A stretch of 64,000 nt of DNA from Paenibacillus sp. FSL R5-0345 (lineage in GTDB: Bacteria; Bacillota; Bacilli; Paenibacillales; Paenibacillaceae): positions 2,294,001 to 2,358,000 of the forward strand of contig NZ_CP009281.1 of the NCBI RefSeq assembly GCF_000758585.1, written 5' to 3'. Below the pieces are notes generated by a model. That model did no database searches, had not been told where the DNA came from, and was given only the letters and a program-made list of their open reading frames with translations. Position numbers and translations under genes: made by a program. Positions 1 through 9,221 of this stretch are shown here, one piece after another (the first letter of the stretch is position 1; the number at the start of each line of letters is the position of its first letter).

Positions 1-74
1 AGGGTAAGTAACGAGGTTTCCGGAGAAAGCTCAGCTTGCTCTGTAGGGTTAGGGTGTAGACGAAAGCTCAACAT
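1..74 (-). CDS. Partial 5' end of an unidentified minus-strand gene
   Basis: Reading the minus strand from position 74 gives ATG and 24 open codons running off the left edge (begins M-L-S-F-R-L-H-P-N-P). An AAGGAGG box lies at 93-87, 12 bases upstream, which is rather far. An ATG at 84 is nearer but reaches a stop after 11 codons. Too little protein is visible to name a family. Its position behind the AraC regulator and pectin locus suggests a related gene, which is inference only. Confidence 0.4.
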   Translation of the reverse strand, partial: MLSFRLHPNPTEQAELSPETSLLT

Positions 75-126
75 TTCGTTCCATTTCCTCCTTAAAAGGG
101 TATATGCACACGTTAATATATTTTCA

Positions 127-151
127 AAAAAAAGAGAGACTCTTTTTTTTT
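127..151 (-). terminator. Weak A/T-rich terminator-like hairpin downstream of the AraC gene
   Basis: Ten-base arms AAAAAAAGAG and CTCTTTTTTT are separated by three bases. On the minus strand the right arm ends in a T run, just past the AraC-family stop codon. The stem is mostly A:T, so termination strength is doubtful. Confidence 0.35.
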
Positions 152-184
152 TTGATTCCACCTGAGCAGTATTTATGGTCTTTT

Positions 185-2530
185 TTACATCGATTCGTCA
201 AAGGTGGATTTAAGTTTTGTGCCAGCATTGTGCTCCCGGTATTGTCCAGGTGTCATGCCTTCCTGTTTACGGAAAGAGCGAATGAAGTTCTGAGAATTGT
301 TGTATCTTAATTTGGCTGCAATATCTTTAATGGGCATGTCGGTTTCCTTTAGCCATTTTTTCGCCATTTTAAATCGGTACATTGTTAAATATTCGCTAAA
401 ATAGTACTGGGTCTCCTTGCGGAAGACACTGCTGATATAGTTGGCATTATAATGCAGACGTGAAGCACACTCTTCTAAAGTAAGATCGGTATCATAATCA
501 TGCTGTATCAAATCGATGATCTTCTCGGAAATGTTGTGGTATTGCGCATTCTGTCTGCTGTTAAAAATCTTGATCATCGGATAAATGACCATGCTCCAGA
601 ACCAATCCTCAATCTCCGTCACAGTATGAAGATCATGCAGCTCCTCAAATATGGAACCATTGGCATGATAAATTTGATTCAAGCTAATACCGGATTCCTG
701 CATCATAATGAGTAAATTATTGAGCAGGCGCGTCAACGGGATCTGGTACTCCTGCGGTGACAGCTCTTGGGCAAAGATCGATTTAAAGAGAAAATGAATA
801 AGCTCCTTGGCTTTTTCCGTTTCAGCCAGCTTGATAGCATCCAGTAAATCATTTTCTTTATGGGTAGGGTAGTTCAAGTTCAGATAATGTTTGCCAGAGT
901 TAATATTTTCGTACTGGATAATGACACCCTTGCCAAGCTTAATCCGATGCTTTAGTGCTTCAAGGCCTTCTCTGTAAGCAATGGATAACTTCGGTAAGTC
1001 GTGGAAGGGAAGGCTCAGCCCAATACTCACCTGTACTTTGAGGTAATTATTGATTTCTTGTTGAAGCTTCTCCGTAAGTGAATATAGAGTTTTGTGAAAA
1101 GACTGAGTATCACAGTTCGGACTCCCCAATAATACGACCACTGCATGGTCCATAATTACAGGAGCCAGTCGTTGTTCAGGGCAGACTAACTCTTCAATCA
1201 TATTGTGGGCAGCGAATAATAAAAGATTAAGATCTTTTTTCTCATAACTGGAATCTTCGGCAAAATCGATCGACAACGTAATCACAGCCATCGTCTTCCA
1301 TTCTTCGAGTTGCTTGTGATAGCCGAATTGTTCCAGCTCTTCGAGCAGATCACGCTTCTTAACGTTGCCATGGAAAGCATTGATTAAGAAGAAGGTACGA
1401 ACCTGCTGGATATGCTGACGGACTTCTTTTTCCAGCTGAGATTTAGATTGAAATAAAGAATGAACCTGTTCTCCGATAATCTGAAATTCATTTGTATGTC
1501 TGGATTTGATATCCGGTTTACGTTGGCCCATCTGATTGAGAAGTCTTTCAATAGGTGTATACATCCGTCTTGATCCGATCCATGCCAAGAGAATGGAGAG
1601 AAGAAGCATAAAGGTACATACGAATATCGTAAACAGACCGATTTTTTGAGACTCTTTCGTTAAACTCTCCATGGATGTGACCGAAAGATAAACCCAGCCA
1701 TTCATCTGAGAGCGCATGTAAGTGACAGCGTAATTTTTCTTGTGGATCACGGTTTTGAACTGTCCTGAAAGTTTGGAGGGATTAGCAATGAAAGAATCTT
1801 CTGTAAAACCGCCTTCCCTCATAGGCTTCCCGATCAAGTTGCGGTCCGGATGGAGCAAGAACCGACCTTCCTTATCCAGAACGATAATATCGTCGAGTGG
1901 CTGTACATCAGAATTAATGAAATCTTGAAGACTGCAGACAGGAATATTAGCTAAGGCGAGCCCATACTTTTGCAGCTTATTGGTCGGGAGTTTCTTGATA
2001 AGACTAATGCTGTAGTTACAGCCAGTAACGTTGATGCTTTCCTCGCTATAAAATAGGGAGGATGGGTTCAAAATCCACGAGGTATCTTCGGCGATATTCA
2101 TCAGATTAGAGAGCTGTGCATAGTTCTTGTATTCATCCAAACGATAAACACCCGAATTTTTGATCATCCAATTTTGCTGCTGATTTAATAAGATGACATC
2201 TTCCAGCTTCGTATCGAAGGATTGCATATTGCGAATTTCGTTTCTTAAATCATTGTACAAAATGAAATCGGTTTCATTTAAAGGGTTATTTAGTGCTTTT
2301 TTTAATACACTGGAGTTGATCACTTGGTTTAATGTTTGATTGACAGTTGTTAACTTATGTTCTACATTTGAGGTGATTTGTAAGATAAGTTCCATTTTAC
2401 TGTTGTTAACGTTTTTCTGAATTTCTTTTGATGATGTGAGATATGAAAAAGAACCGATGAACAATACAGGCAGCGTGCTAATTACAAAGGCAAACATCGT
2501 TAGCTTACTTAGAAAGCTTAATGGTCTCAC
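185..2530 (-). CDS. Membrane-bound AraC-family regulator with extracellular sensor domain
   Basis: About 781 residues. An N-terminal membrane helix (about residues 8-28) is followed by an extracellular Cache-like sensor region (about 35-295), a second helix (about 298-322), a cytoplasmic linker, and a C-terminal double helix-turn-helix of AraC type in the last 100 residues. There is no receiver domain, so it is a one-component transmembrane sensor. I prefer the GTG at 2530 because AAGGTG lies 9 bases upstream; a GTG at 2542 would overlap that box. It is divergent from the binding-protein gene at 2709 and probably activates the pectin locus in response to an external oligosaccharide or a loaded binding protein. 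Confidence 0.88.
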   Translation of the reverse strand: MRPLSFLSKLTMFAFVISTLPVLFIGSFSYLTSSKEIQKNVNNSKMELILQITSNVEHKLTTVNQTLNQVINSSVLKKALNNPLNETDFILYNDLRNEIRNMQSFDTKLEDVILLNQQQNWMIKNSGVYRLDEYKNYAQLSNLMNIAEDTSWILNPSSLFYSEESINVTGCNYSISLIKKLPTNKLQKYGLALANIPVCSLQDFINSDVQPLDDIIVLDKEGRFLLHPDRNLIGKPMREGGFTEDSFIANPSKLSGQFKTVIHKKNYAVTYMRSQMNGWVYLSVTSMESLTKESQKIGLFTIFVCTFMLLLSILLAWIGSRRMYTPIERLLNQMGQRKPDIKSRHTNEFQIIGEQVHSLFQSKSQLEKEVRQHIQQVRTFFLINAFHGNVKKRDLLEELEQFGYHKQLEEWKTMAVITLSIDFAEDSSYEKKDLNLLLFAAHNMIEELVCPEQRLAPVIMDHAVVVLLGSPNCDTQSFHKTLYSLTEKLQQEINNYLKVQVSIGLSLPFHDLPKLSIAYREGLEALKHRIKLGKGVIIQYENINSGKHYLNLNYPTHKENDLLDAIKLAETEKAKELIHFLFKSIFAQELSPQEYQIPLTRLLNNLLIMMQESGISLNQIYHANGSIFEELHDLHTVTEIEDWFWSMVIYPMIKIFNSRQNAQYHNISEKIIDLIQHDYDTDLTLEECASRLHYNANYISSVFRKETQYYFSEYLTMYRFKMAKKWLKETDMPIKDIAAKLRYNNSQNFIRSFRKQEGMTPGQYREHNAGTKLKSTFDESM

Positions 2531-2602
2531 GAGACTCAGCACCTTTACTTATGTAGAAGTAGACACTTGTTCTAAGTGTATGTAACTTGGTAGGAAATAA
2601 CA

Positions 2603-2651
2603 ATAATCATCTCGCTTCGCGATAATCATTAGCTCTAATTATGCTTATAAA
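2603..2651 (+). promoter_or_regulatory. Candidate AraC operator (direct repeats) and -10 box
   Basis: The octamer ATAATCAT occurs at 2603-2610 and 2622-2629, 19 bases apart (about two helical turns), as expected for a two-headed AraC protein. TATAAA at 2646-2651 could be the -10 box of the gene at 2709. No good -35 is seen where the right repeat lies, which fits an activator-dependent promoter. The same octamer recurs at 4282. It is AT-rich and could recur by chance. Confidence 0.4.
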
Positions 2652-2708
2652 ATGTAAAATCTTCAAGCTTTCAGGTGATAATCCTTACAATATCTAGGAG
2701 GCCACAAA

Positions 2709-4226
2709 ATGTCTAGAGTATCAATGGATAGAAGGGCAACGATGTATTTCTGTTTATTTGCTTTGCTCGTTTTCTCTTTCTTAAGCGCTTGCAACAATAA
2801 GGAATCTGCCGATTCCGGCCCAAAAGTGTCTCCCCCGAGTATCTCAATTTTGGCGCCCCTTCATTTTCCGCAACAGCCCTCGAAAGAGATTATGGCAGAG
2901 ATCGAAAGGCTGACAGGTGTGAAGCTAGATATAAGGTGGGTTCCAGAGGGTGTCTACACGGATAAGATGAACACGGCGCTTACAACCAATTCCCTCGGAA
3001 AGGTCACATTTGTAAAATTCTCAGATTATAATCTGGTGAAAAATGCTATTCGTTCGGATGCCTTTTGGGAGATCGGCCCATACCTTCAGGAGTTCTCCAA
3101 TCTTAAACAACTGAACCCCGCCATTCTTAAGCAGACTTCTGTAGATAGTAAGATCTATGGCTTATATACGGAACGCCCCTCTTCCAGACAGGGGGTTATT
3201 ATACGCAAGGATTGGCTCGACAATCTTCATTTAAATAATCCGCAAACACTGGATGAACTATATGAGGTCATGAGACAATTTACATACAACGATCCAGATC
3301 AGAATGGCAAACAGGATACCTACGGATTAGTCGATCGAAATGATCTTGTGTATGGGGTATTTAAGACGTTAAGTTCGTATTTTGGCACACCAAATAATTG
3401 GAAACTAGAGAATCATCAATTTGTACCTGAATTTGTGACCGCTGAGTATATGAACACTATGAATTTCATGAAGAAATTATATGATGAGAAAATTATTAAT
3501 CAGGATTTCGCCTTAACGAGCAAAGAAGTACAACGCGATAAGTTCATTAATGGTATTGCTGGTGTATTTATCGGCAGTATGACAGATGTAAAGCGGCTGT
3601 CTATTGAAGCTCAGAATTTGAATCCAAAGGCAGAACTTACATTAATCAATCGGATCGAAGGGCCTGAAGGATATAAGGTGTGGTCGATACCCAATTATAA
3701 TGGACTCTATCTCTTCTCCAAAAAAGCCATTGCTACTGAGGATGAACTCCGCCAGGTACTCGAATTCTTTGATCGAACCATGGATAAAGATGTAGCGAAT
3801 ATAATGATGTATGGGTTTGAAGGGCGCCATTATAAGCTTGAGGAAGGAAAAATCATTCTTCCCGAGGAGACTTCGGAGCTGCGGGTGCAAGAAGTAAATC
3901 CGTTATATTCTTTGATGATTGCAGACATTAGTAATAAGAACATTATGGAGGTGGCTCAGAAGGAGCAATTGACCTCACTTGCGGATCAGCTAAGTAAAGA
4001 TAATGAATCTTTTCTGGTCGACGATCCGACCGTGTCTTTAAGCTCTTCTACCTATGATGAAAAGAATGTGGAATTGTCTACAATCATTGTGGACGCTACG
4101 TACAATTACATACTAGGCAATATAACCGTTGAGGGATTCCAGAAGGAAGTTGAGAAATGGAGAGCCAACGGAGGAAATCAGATTATTAAGGAATATGGTG
4201 AGGCTGAGCTTGGGATAGAGAAGTAA
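2709..4226 (+). CDS. Extracellular solute-binding lipoprotein (LplA-type), first of a tandem pair
   Basis: 505 residues. A signal peptide ends in the lipobox L-S-A-C (Cys about residue 28), so the protein is lipid-anchored outside the membrane. The body is a type-2 periplasmic-binding fold with a D-P-D-Q-N-G-K-Q-D loop resembling the calcium loop of oligouronate-binding proteins. AGGAGG lies 7 bases before the ATG. It is clearly paralogous to the next gene (shared V-D-R-N-[DE]-L and F-G-T-P-N segments). A strong terminator follows, so it can be a separate transcription unit. It probably captures pectin-derived oligosaccharides; the substrate is inferred from neighbours. Confidence 0.9.
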   Translation: MSRVSMDRRATMYFCLFALLVFSFLSACNNKESADSGPKVSPPSISILAPLHFPQQPSKEIMAEIERLTGVKLDIRWVPEGVYTDKMNTALTTNSLGKVTFVKFSDYNLVKNAIRSDAFWEIGPYLQEFSNLKQLNPAILKQTSVDSKIYGLYTERPSSRQGVIIRKDWLDNLHLNNPQTLDELYEVMRQFTYNDPDQNGKQDTYGLVDRNDLVYGVFKTLSSYFGTPNNWKLENHQFVPEFVTAEYMNTMNFMKKLYDEKIINQDFALTSKEVQRDKFINGIAGVFIGSMTDVKRLSIEAQNLNPKAELTLINRIEGPEGYKVWSIPNYNGLYLFSKKAIATEDELRQVLEFFDRTMDKDVANIMMYGFEGRHYKLEEGKIILPEETSELRVQEVNPLYSLMIADISNKNIMEVAQKEQLTSLADQLSKDNESFLVDDPTVSLSSSTYDEKNVELSTIIVDATYNYILGNITVEGFQKEVEKWRANGGNQIIKEYGEAELGIEK

Positions 4227-4239
4227 ATAGGTTAGTTTG

Positions 4240-4270
4240 ATCCACTGCGGATGACGCAGTGGATTTTTTT
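4240..4270 (+). terminator. Rho-independent terminator after the first binding protein
   Basis: Perfect 9-base arms ATCCACTGC and GCAGTGGAT with a 7-base loop, followed by seven T residues. It separates the first binding-protein gene from the main operon. Confidence 0.88.
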
Positions 4271-4403
4271 GTGTTATCACCATAATCATTTGCTCAGATC
4301 CCTTTAAGAACGGCCCTTTATGGGGAAATGATTGTTTTCGTAACTTTGCCAACGATGTAATGTGGGACTCGTAACCAATACAAATTATGGAGGTCAAAAT
4401 GGT

Positions 4404-5963
4404 ATGAAGAAGAAATCCTTCACCATGTTGTTGACATCACTGTTAGCACTCAGCACATTGCTGGCTGGATGTGGTGGTAACAACAATCAAGCAAGTTCTG
4501 AAACTGCAAGTAGTGAGAGCACTGCTAAGCCGGTAGAGACAGAGGCAGCAAAAGAAGATGTAAAAGAAGAGCCGACACAAATCAAGATTATGCTTCCATT
4601 AAATACGACTGATACACCACCTGACACGATTAAGAATGAAGTTGAGAAATTGACCAACACGAAGTTGACGTACCAATTTTTCCCTGCTGATACTTACGAA
4701 GAAAAACTGAATTCATCTTTTGCGACTGGCTCACTGCCGCAAGTGACGTATTTAAAGAATCAAACAACCTTCATTCAGATGAAAGAAGCGATTAAAGACG
4801 GTCAGTTCTGGGAAATTGGTCCTCTCTTAAGTGAATTCCCGAATCTGAGTAAATTGAAACCTGAAATTCTGAATAACACCAAAGTGGATGGCAAGTTGTA
4901 CACCTTGTATATCGGCCGCCCTCTGGCACGTCAAGGGATCATCTATCGGAAAGACTGGGCAGATAAATTAGGACTTGCTGCACCAGCTAATGTAGATGAA
5001 TTGTTCGAAATGGCTAAGGCCTTCACGGAACAAGATCCAGACGGTAATGGAATAAAAGATACTATAGGTATTGTTGACCGTAATGAGTTGACCTATGGTG
5101 CGTTTAAAACAGTCTCATCTTGGTTTGGAACTCCGAACTCATGGGGAGAGAAGGATGGCAAATTAGCACCTGAATTTACCTTCGATGAGTATTTCGATAC
5201 GATGGACTTCTTCAAAAAAGTTCGTGAAGGCGGATACATGAACCAGGATTTTGCTGCTACTAGTAAAACGGATGCTGTAAACATGTTTACATCTGGTAAA
5301 GCAGGGCTCTATATCGGAGGCTCTATACAAGATATAGATACCCTCAACAAAGATACCATTAAGCTTTTCCCTGATGCTGTTCTAGATACGCATAGTATGG
5401 TTGCGAGTCCAGAAGGTAAATATGCGCAATGGATGATTCCCGGGTATAACAATGTCGTCATGTTCCCGAAATCTGCTGTGAAGGATGAGGCAGAACTCAA
5501 GAAGATCCTTGCTTTCTTTGACCAAATGATGACACCAGAAGTAGCTAACTTGATGTATTGGGGAATTGAAGGGACTCACTATACCGTTGTAGACGGTAAA
5601 GCGAAACCTGCGGATGACAAAGATTTGATCGAACGTGAAGTTAAGGGCTTCAAGGATAGTGTTATCGGAGAATACGAAACTAATGGCATGTACCAAAGTT
5701 ATAACGTTCTGCCAGGCCGTATTCATGCAGAAGAATTGGTACTTGAGAACGTTAAAGTGGGTGTAGCAGATCCAACAGTGGCTATGGACTCAGCTACCTA
5801 CACTGAAAAAGGTGTTGAGATTCAACAAATTATTACAGATGCAACCTACAAGTATATGTATGGACAGCTCGACAGAGCTGGATTTGAAAAAGAGGTTGAG
5901 AATTGGAAGAGCCGTGGTGGAGATAAAATTATTGAAGAGTACAACGCTTTATACAAAAAATAG
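4404..5963 (+). CDS. Extracellular solute-binding lipoprotein (LplA-type), importer component
   Basis: 519 residues from the ATG at 4404, which has GGAGG 10 bases upstream; an in-frame ATG at 4362 would put 14 residues before the signal peptide. The lipobox L-A-G-C is followed by a Gly/Asn and Ser/Glu-rich linker and a binding domain containing the loop D-P-D-G-N-G-I-K-D. It is a paralogue of the preceding gene. It lies directly upstream of two permeases and is probably the main binding protein of the importer for oligogalacturonides or rhamnogalacturonan fragments. The substrate is inferred from the downstream enzymes. Confidence 0.92.
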   Translation: MKKKSFTMLLTSLLALSTLLAGCGGNNNQASSETASSESTAKPVETEAAKEDVKEEPTQIKIMLPLNTTDTPPDTIKNEVEKLTNTKLTYQFFPADTYEEKLNSSFATGSLPQVTYLKNQTTFIQMKEAIKDGQFWEIGPLLSEFPNLSKLKPEILNNTKVDGKLYTLYIGRPLARQGIIYRKDWADKLGLAAPANVDELFEMAKAFTEQDPDGNGIKDTIGIVDRNELTYGAFKTVSSWFGTPNSWGEKDGKLAPEFTFDEYFDTMDFFKKVREGGYMNQDFAATSKTDAVNMFTSGKAGLYIGGSIQDIDTLNKDTIKLFPDAVLDTHSMVASPEGKYAQWMIPGYNNVVMFPKSAVKDEAELKKILAFFDQMMTPEVANLMYWGIEGTHYTVVDGKAKPADDKDLIEREVKGFKDSVIGEYETNGMYQSYNVLPGRIHAEELVLENVKVGVADPTVAMDSATYTEKGVEIQQIITDATYKYMYGQLDRAGFEKEVENWKSRGGDKIIEEYNALYKK

Positions 5964-5997
5964 TAACCCGTGCTCGAATAGTTAAACGATATAGCTG

Positions 5998-6030
5998 AAA
6001 AGGTTGTTGATCTTGTTTCAACAACCTTTT
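5998..6030 (+). terminator. Intercistronic hairpin between binding protein and permeases
   Basis: Perfect 12-base arms AAAAGGTTGTTG and CAACAACCTTTT around a 9-base loop. The T run is short, so it probably acts as a partial terminator or mRNA-stabilising hairpin that keeps binding-protein mRNA in excess over permease mRNA. The function is inferred. Confidence 0.7.
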
Positions 6031-6091
6031 CTATTCCTCACAGGGTTCAGTAATATCGTGTTTGAATAAAGAAGGAGAAAGGAAGAGTATC

Positions 6092-7066
6092 ATGCAGGAT
6101 GTCACCGCACAGCCTAGTTCAGCCCCGAAAATGCAGCCTGAGCCAGAGATTTATAAAAGCAGCAGCGTACTAAAAAAGCGGCTGTGGAGAAATAAATTGC
6201 TCTACGTCATGCTAATACCGGGAGTGCTATATTTTATTATTTTTAAATATCTCCCTATGTATGGATTAATTATCTCATTCCAAGACTATAAGCCTTATAA
6301 AGGAATAATGGGCAGTGATTGGGTGGGTATGAAGCATTTCAGCAGGTTGTTCACAGAGCCGGATTTCTTAAATATATTGGTGAACACACTTGTGCTTTTC
6401 GGGATGAATATTCTTATCTATTTCCCGATTCCGATCATCCTTGCCCTGATGTTAAATGAACTTCAAGGCACCTTTTTCAAAAGAACTTTTCAGAGTCTTT
6501 TCTATATACCCCATTTTTTGTCGTGGGTTATCGTCGTCTCCATTTCATTTGTTATGGTCACGATGGATGGAGGGATCATCAACGAGTTACTTTCCTATTT
6601 TGGATTTAAACAAATCAATTTCCTGCTTGACCCAGGATGGTTCAGGCCCATGTATATTATTCAGGTGATTTGGAGAGAAGCAGGCTGGGGAACGATTATT
6701 TATCTCGCTTCCATTGCTGCCATCGATCCAGGGCTTTACGAAGCATCACGTATGGATGGAGCTGGACGAATCAGACAAGTCTGGCATATTACTCTTCCAG
6801 CGATTAGAGGGGTAATTATCACATTATTTATTCTGAAAATTGGTTCCGTTCTTGATCTTGGATTTGAACATGTATATCTGCTACTTAACTCCATGAATCG
6901 AGAAGTCGCGGAAATTATCGATACGTATGTTTATACTGCTGGTCTAAGACAAGGACAGTTTAGTTACAGCACAGCCATTGGATTCTTTAAATCGATTGTT
7001 GGCTTGATTATGGTAATGTCGGTCAATAAATTATCTAAGAAAATGGGCGAAGAAGGCGTTTATTGA
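6092..7066 (+). CDS. Sugar ABC transporter permease (LplB-type)
   Basis: About 324 residues and six predicted membrane helices of the MalF/LplB class. The EAA loop E-A-S-R-M-D-G-A-G, followed by I-T-L-P, sits about 100 residues from the C-terminus and docks the ATPase. I prefer the ATG at 6092 over the TTG at 6062, which lies before the purine-rich ribosome site at 6072-6085. It forms a heterodimer with the permease at 7088. No ATPase gene is present, as is common for this class, which usually shares an MsmX-type ATPase encoded elsewhere. Confidence 0.92.
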   Translation: MQDVTAQPSSAPKMQPEPEIYKSSSVLKKRLWRNKLLYVMLIPGVLYFIIFKYLPMYGLIISFQDYKPYKGIMGSDWVGMKHFSRLFTEPDFLNILVNTLVLFGMNILIYFPIPIILALMLNELQGTFFKRTFQSLFYIPHFLSWVIVVSISFVMVTMDGGIINELLSYFGFKQINFLLDPGWFRPMYIIQVIWREAGWGTIIYLASIAAIDPGLYEASRMDGAGRIRQVWHITLPAIRGVIITLFILKIGSVLDLGFEHVYLLLNSMNREVAEIIDTYVYTAGLRQGQFSYSTAIGFFKSIVGLIMVMSVNKLSKKMGEEGVY

Positions 7067-7087
7067 TATGTTCTGGGAGGAATTGAA

Positions 7088-7963
7088 ATGGTACATGATA
7101 AAACAATCAGTAGTAGAATTTTTTCGGCTATAAACTTTACGCTGCTAGCGCTCATAGCTTTAATTACCATTCTTCCGATTATGCACGTTGTAGCAGGCTC
7201 ATTTACAACGACTGCAGAGCTAGCGGCTAATAAATTTGTACTGATACCAAAAGTGTGGAGTCTGGAAGCTTACAAGTATATCTTCTCAACGAATACAATA
7301 TTTAAAGCCATGGGTGTTTCCATTGGTGTCACGGTGATTGGTACATTCTTCAGTTTGTTAATCACTTCTCTGATGGCTTACGCTCTTGCTAGAAGAGATC
7401 TGGACGGACGTAAAATGGTTAACTTTATGGTTGTGTTCACCATGCTCTTTCATGGTGGAATGATCCCAACTTTCCTCGTAGTGAAGGAATTAGGACTAAT
7501 AGATACGTACGCATCACTTATTCTACCTTCAGCGATTAGTGCATTTAACATGATCATCCTTAAAACATTTTTTCAGAATATACCAGATGGTCTGGAGGAG
7601 TCAGCCAAAATTGATGGTTGTAATGACTTCGGAATTTTATTTCGAATTGTATTGCCACTATCCTTACCTGCGTTAGCGACTATCGGATTGTTCTATGCGG
7701 TTACGTATTGGAATACCTACATGAATGCGATTCTGTATTTGGATGATAGTACGAAGTGGCCAATACAGGTTCTACTGAGACAAATTGTTGTGCTTGCCAG
7801 CGGTATGGATCACAGCGCTACACTGGACGCTGCTGCTCCACCGCCAGATCAAACGATTAAAATGGCTGTTATCGTTGTAGCTACTCTACCAATACTATGT
7901 GTATATCCATTCCTGCAAAAGCATTTTGCTAAAGGAGCAATGTTAGGTTCTATGAAGGGCTAA
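7088..7963 (+). CDS. Carbohydrate ABC transporter permease (YtcP-type)
   Basis: 291 residues of the MalG/YtcP class with about six membrane helices. The EAA motif is E-E-S-A-K-I-D-G, followed by I-V-L-P-L-S. GGGAGG lies 6-7 bases before the ATG, and the gene starts 21 bases after its partner permease. The pair makes the channel of the pectin-oligosaccharide importer. Confidence 0.93.
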   Translation: MVHDKTISSRIFSAINFTLLALIALITILPIMHVVAGSFTTTAELAANKFVLIPKVWSLEAYKYIFSTNTIFKAMGVSIGVTVIGTFFSLLITSLMAYALARRDLDGRKMVNFMVVFTMLFHGGMIPTFLVVKELGLIDTYASLILPSAISAFNMIILKTFFQNIPDGLEESAKIDGCNDFGILFRIVLPLSLPALATIGLFYAVTYWNTYMNAILYLDDSTKWPIQVLLRQIVVLASGMDHSATLDAAAPPPDQTIKMAVIVVATLPILCVYPFLQKHFAKGAMLGSMKG

Positions 7964-8006
7964 TAAGCATTGAAAGAGAGAATATTCTGATGGAGGGAGT
8001 TTGGAG

Positions 8007-9110
8007 ATGACTGTCAGTGCACCAACAACACCCATAGAGTGGGCAAAAAAAGCTTGCGATTCATTAATGGATACTTACAAGGCGGGAGAACTTCCTCCAG
8101 CTCATCGTTGGCACTACCATCAAGGTGTATTTTTATGCGGTATGGAGCTATTGTGGAATGTATATCAAGAAGACCGCTATATTCAGTATATTCAGGCATA
8201 CGTGGATGATTTGGTAGATGAATACGGTAACTTTTATTTTGCCCGTGATGAGTTAGATGCCGTTCAAGCCGGACAACTGCTGTTTAACCTTCATAAGCGG
8301 ACAGGTAAACTCAAGTATCGCATTGCTGCAGAGAAGCTGAGGAATTTATTGCTTACGTTAAACAAAACCTCTGAGGGTGGGTACTGGCATAAGGATAAAT
8401 ATGCTAACCAAATGTGGTTAGACGGGCTTTATATGGCAGGTGTATTCTCGTTAAAATATGCTAATGTCTATGGCGATTCTAGCTTGCGTGATACGGTTCT
8501 CCATCAGGAGAAGTTAATGCGCAAGCACATGAAAGATGAGACAACCGGGTTATTATATCATGCTTGGGACGAGAGTCGCCGGATGCCGTGGTCGAACCCG
8601 GAGACAGGCTGTTCACCAGAATTCTGGAGCAGATCGTTAGGGTGGTATGGTCTCGCATTGTCGCAATTTCTTGATCTGTTGGCCGTCCATGATCCCGCTC
8701 GAACTGGATTATCTTCTACTTTAAGTGAATTCGTTGATGCCCTTATTCGTTATCAAGATCAAGAGAGTGGGCTTTGGTATCAGGTCGTGGACAAGGGGCA
8801 CGAGCCGGATAATTGGCTTGAGACCTCAGGGTCATGTTTATTTGTCTACACGATTGCCAAAGCCGTGAAGCATGGCATTGTAAGTGATACAGAAATGGCT
8901 ACAGCTGCAGCTAGAAAAGGCTATGAAGGGTTAACCAGGTTGATTCAGTGGGATGACCAGAATAGATTAATTTTGCCGGACATCTGTATCGGTACTTCGG
9001 CTGGGGATTACGAGAGTTATGTCACTCGACCTAAAGTTAAGAATGATTTACATGGCGTGGGCGCGTTGGTGATGGCTTGTGTGGAGATGCAGAGTTTAAT
9101 TCAAGATTGA
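8007..9110 (+). CDS. GH105/GH88-type unsaturated glycuronyl hydrolase (YteR-like), copy 1
   Basis: 367 residues with the (alpha/alpha)6-barrel signature of unsaturated rhamnogalacturonyl hydrolases. The Q-M-W-L-D-G-L-Y-M segment carries the Asp that is catalytic in this family, and H-A-W-D-E and F-W-[AS]-R-S-L-G-W-Y are conserved. The family removes the 4,5-unsaturated uronate left at the non-reducing end by pectate or rhamnogalacturonan lyases. There is no signal peptide, so it acts in the cytoplasm. Start at 8007 (GGAGG 10 bases upstream) rather than TTG at 8001. Confidence 0.92.
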   Translation: MTVSAPTTPIEWAKKACDSLMDTYKAGELPPAHRWHYHQGVFLCGMELLWNVYQEDRYIQYIQAYVDDLVDEYGNFYFARDELDAVQAGQLLFNLHKRTGKLKYRIAAEKLRNLLLTLNKTSEGGYWHKDKYANQMWLDGLYMAGVFSLKYANVYGDSSLRDTVLHQEKLMRKHMKDETTGLLYHAWDESRRMPWSNPETGCSPEFWSRSLGWYGLALSQFLDLLAVHDPARTGLSSTLSEFVDALIRYQDQESGLWYQVVDKGHEPDNWLETSGSCLFVYTIAKAVKHGIVSDTEMATAAARKGYEGLTRLIQWDDQNRLILPDICIGTSAGDYESYVTRPKVKNDLHGVGALVMACVEMQSLIQD

Positions 9111-9134
9111 TTCGTTCGTACATTACTATACAAT

Positions 9135-9170
9135 GACTTGATTCTCTCGGACTGAGAATCAAGTCCTATT
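9135..9170 (+). terminator. Strong hairpin between the two GH105 genes
   Basis: Perfect 12-base arms GACTTGATTCTC and GAGAATCAAGTC with a 7-base loop, followed by a poor T tract (CTATTATTTTG). It is likely a leaky terminator or mRNA processing hairpin within the operon. Confidence 0.65.
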
Positions 9171-9221
9171 ATTTTGTGGGAGAAGGTAGTACTTAAATTT
9201 AATAACATTCAGGGGGTTGGG

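Noticed and set aside
104-310. 68-codon plus-strand frame at the left edge
   Set aside because: Runs through a poly-T stretch and into the AraC gene's 3' end; no ribosome site.
4326-4361. TTGTTT-N18-TGTAAT promoter before the second binding protein
   Set aside because: Both boxes are weak matches and the region is AT-rich, so it is not listed as a feature.
5382-5726. 114-codon minus-strand frame in the second binding protein
   Set aside because: Shadow frame with no start site.
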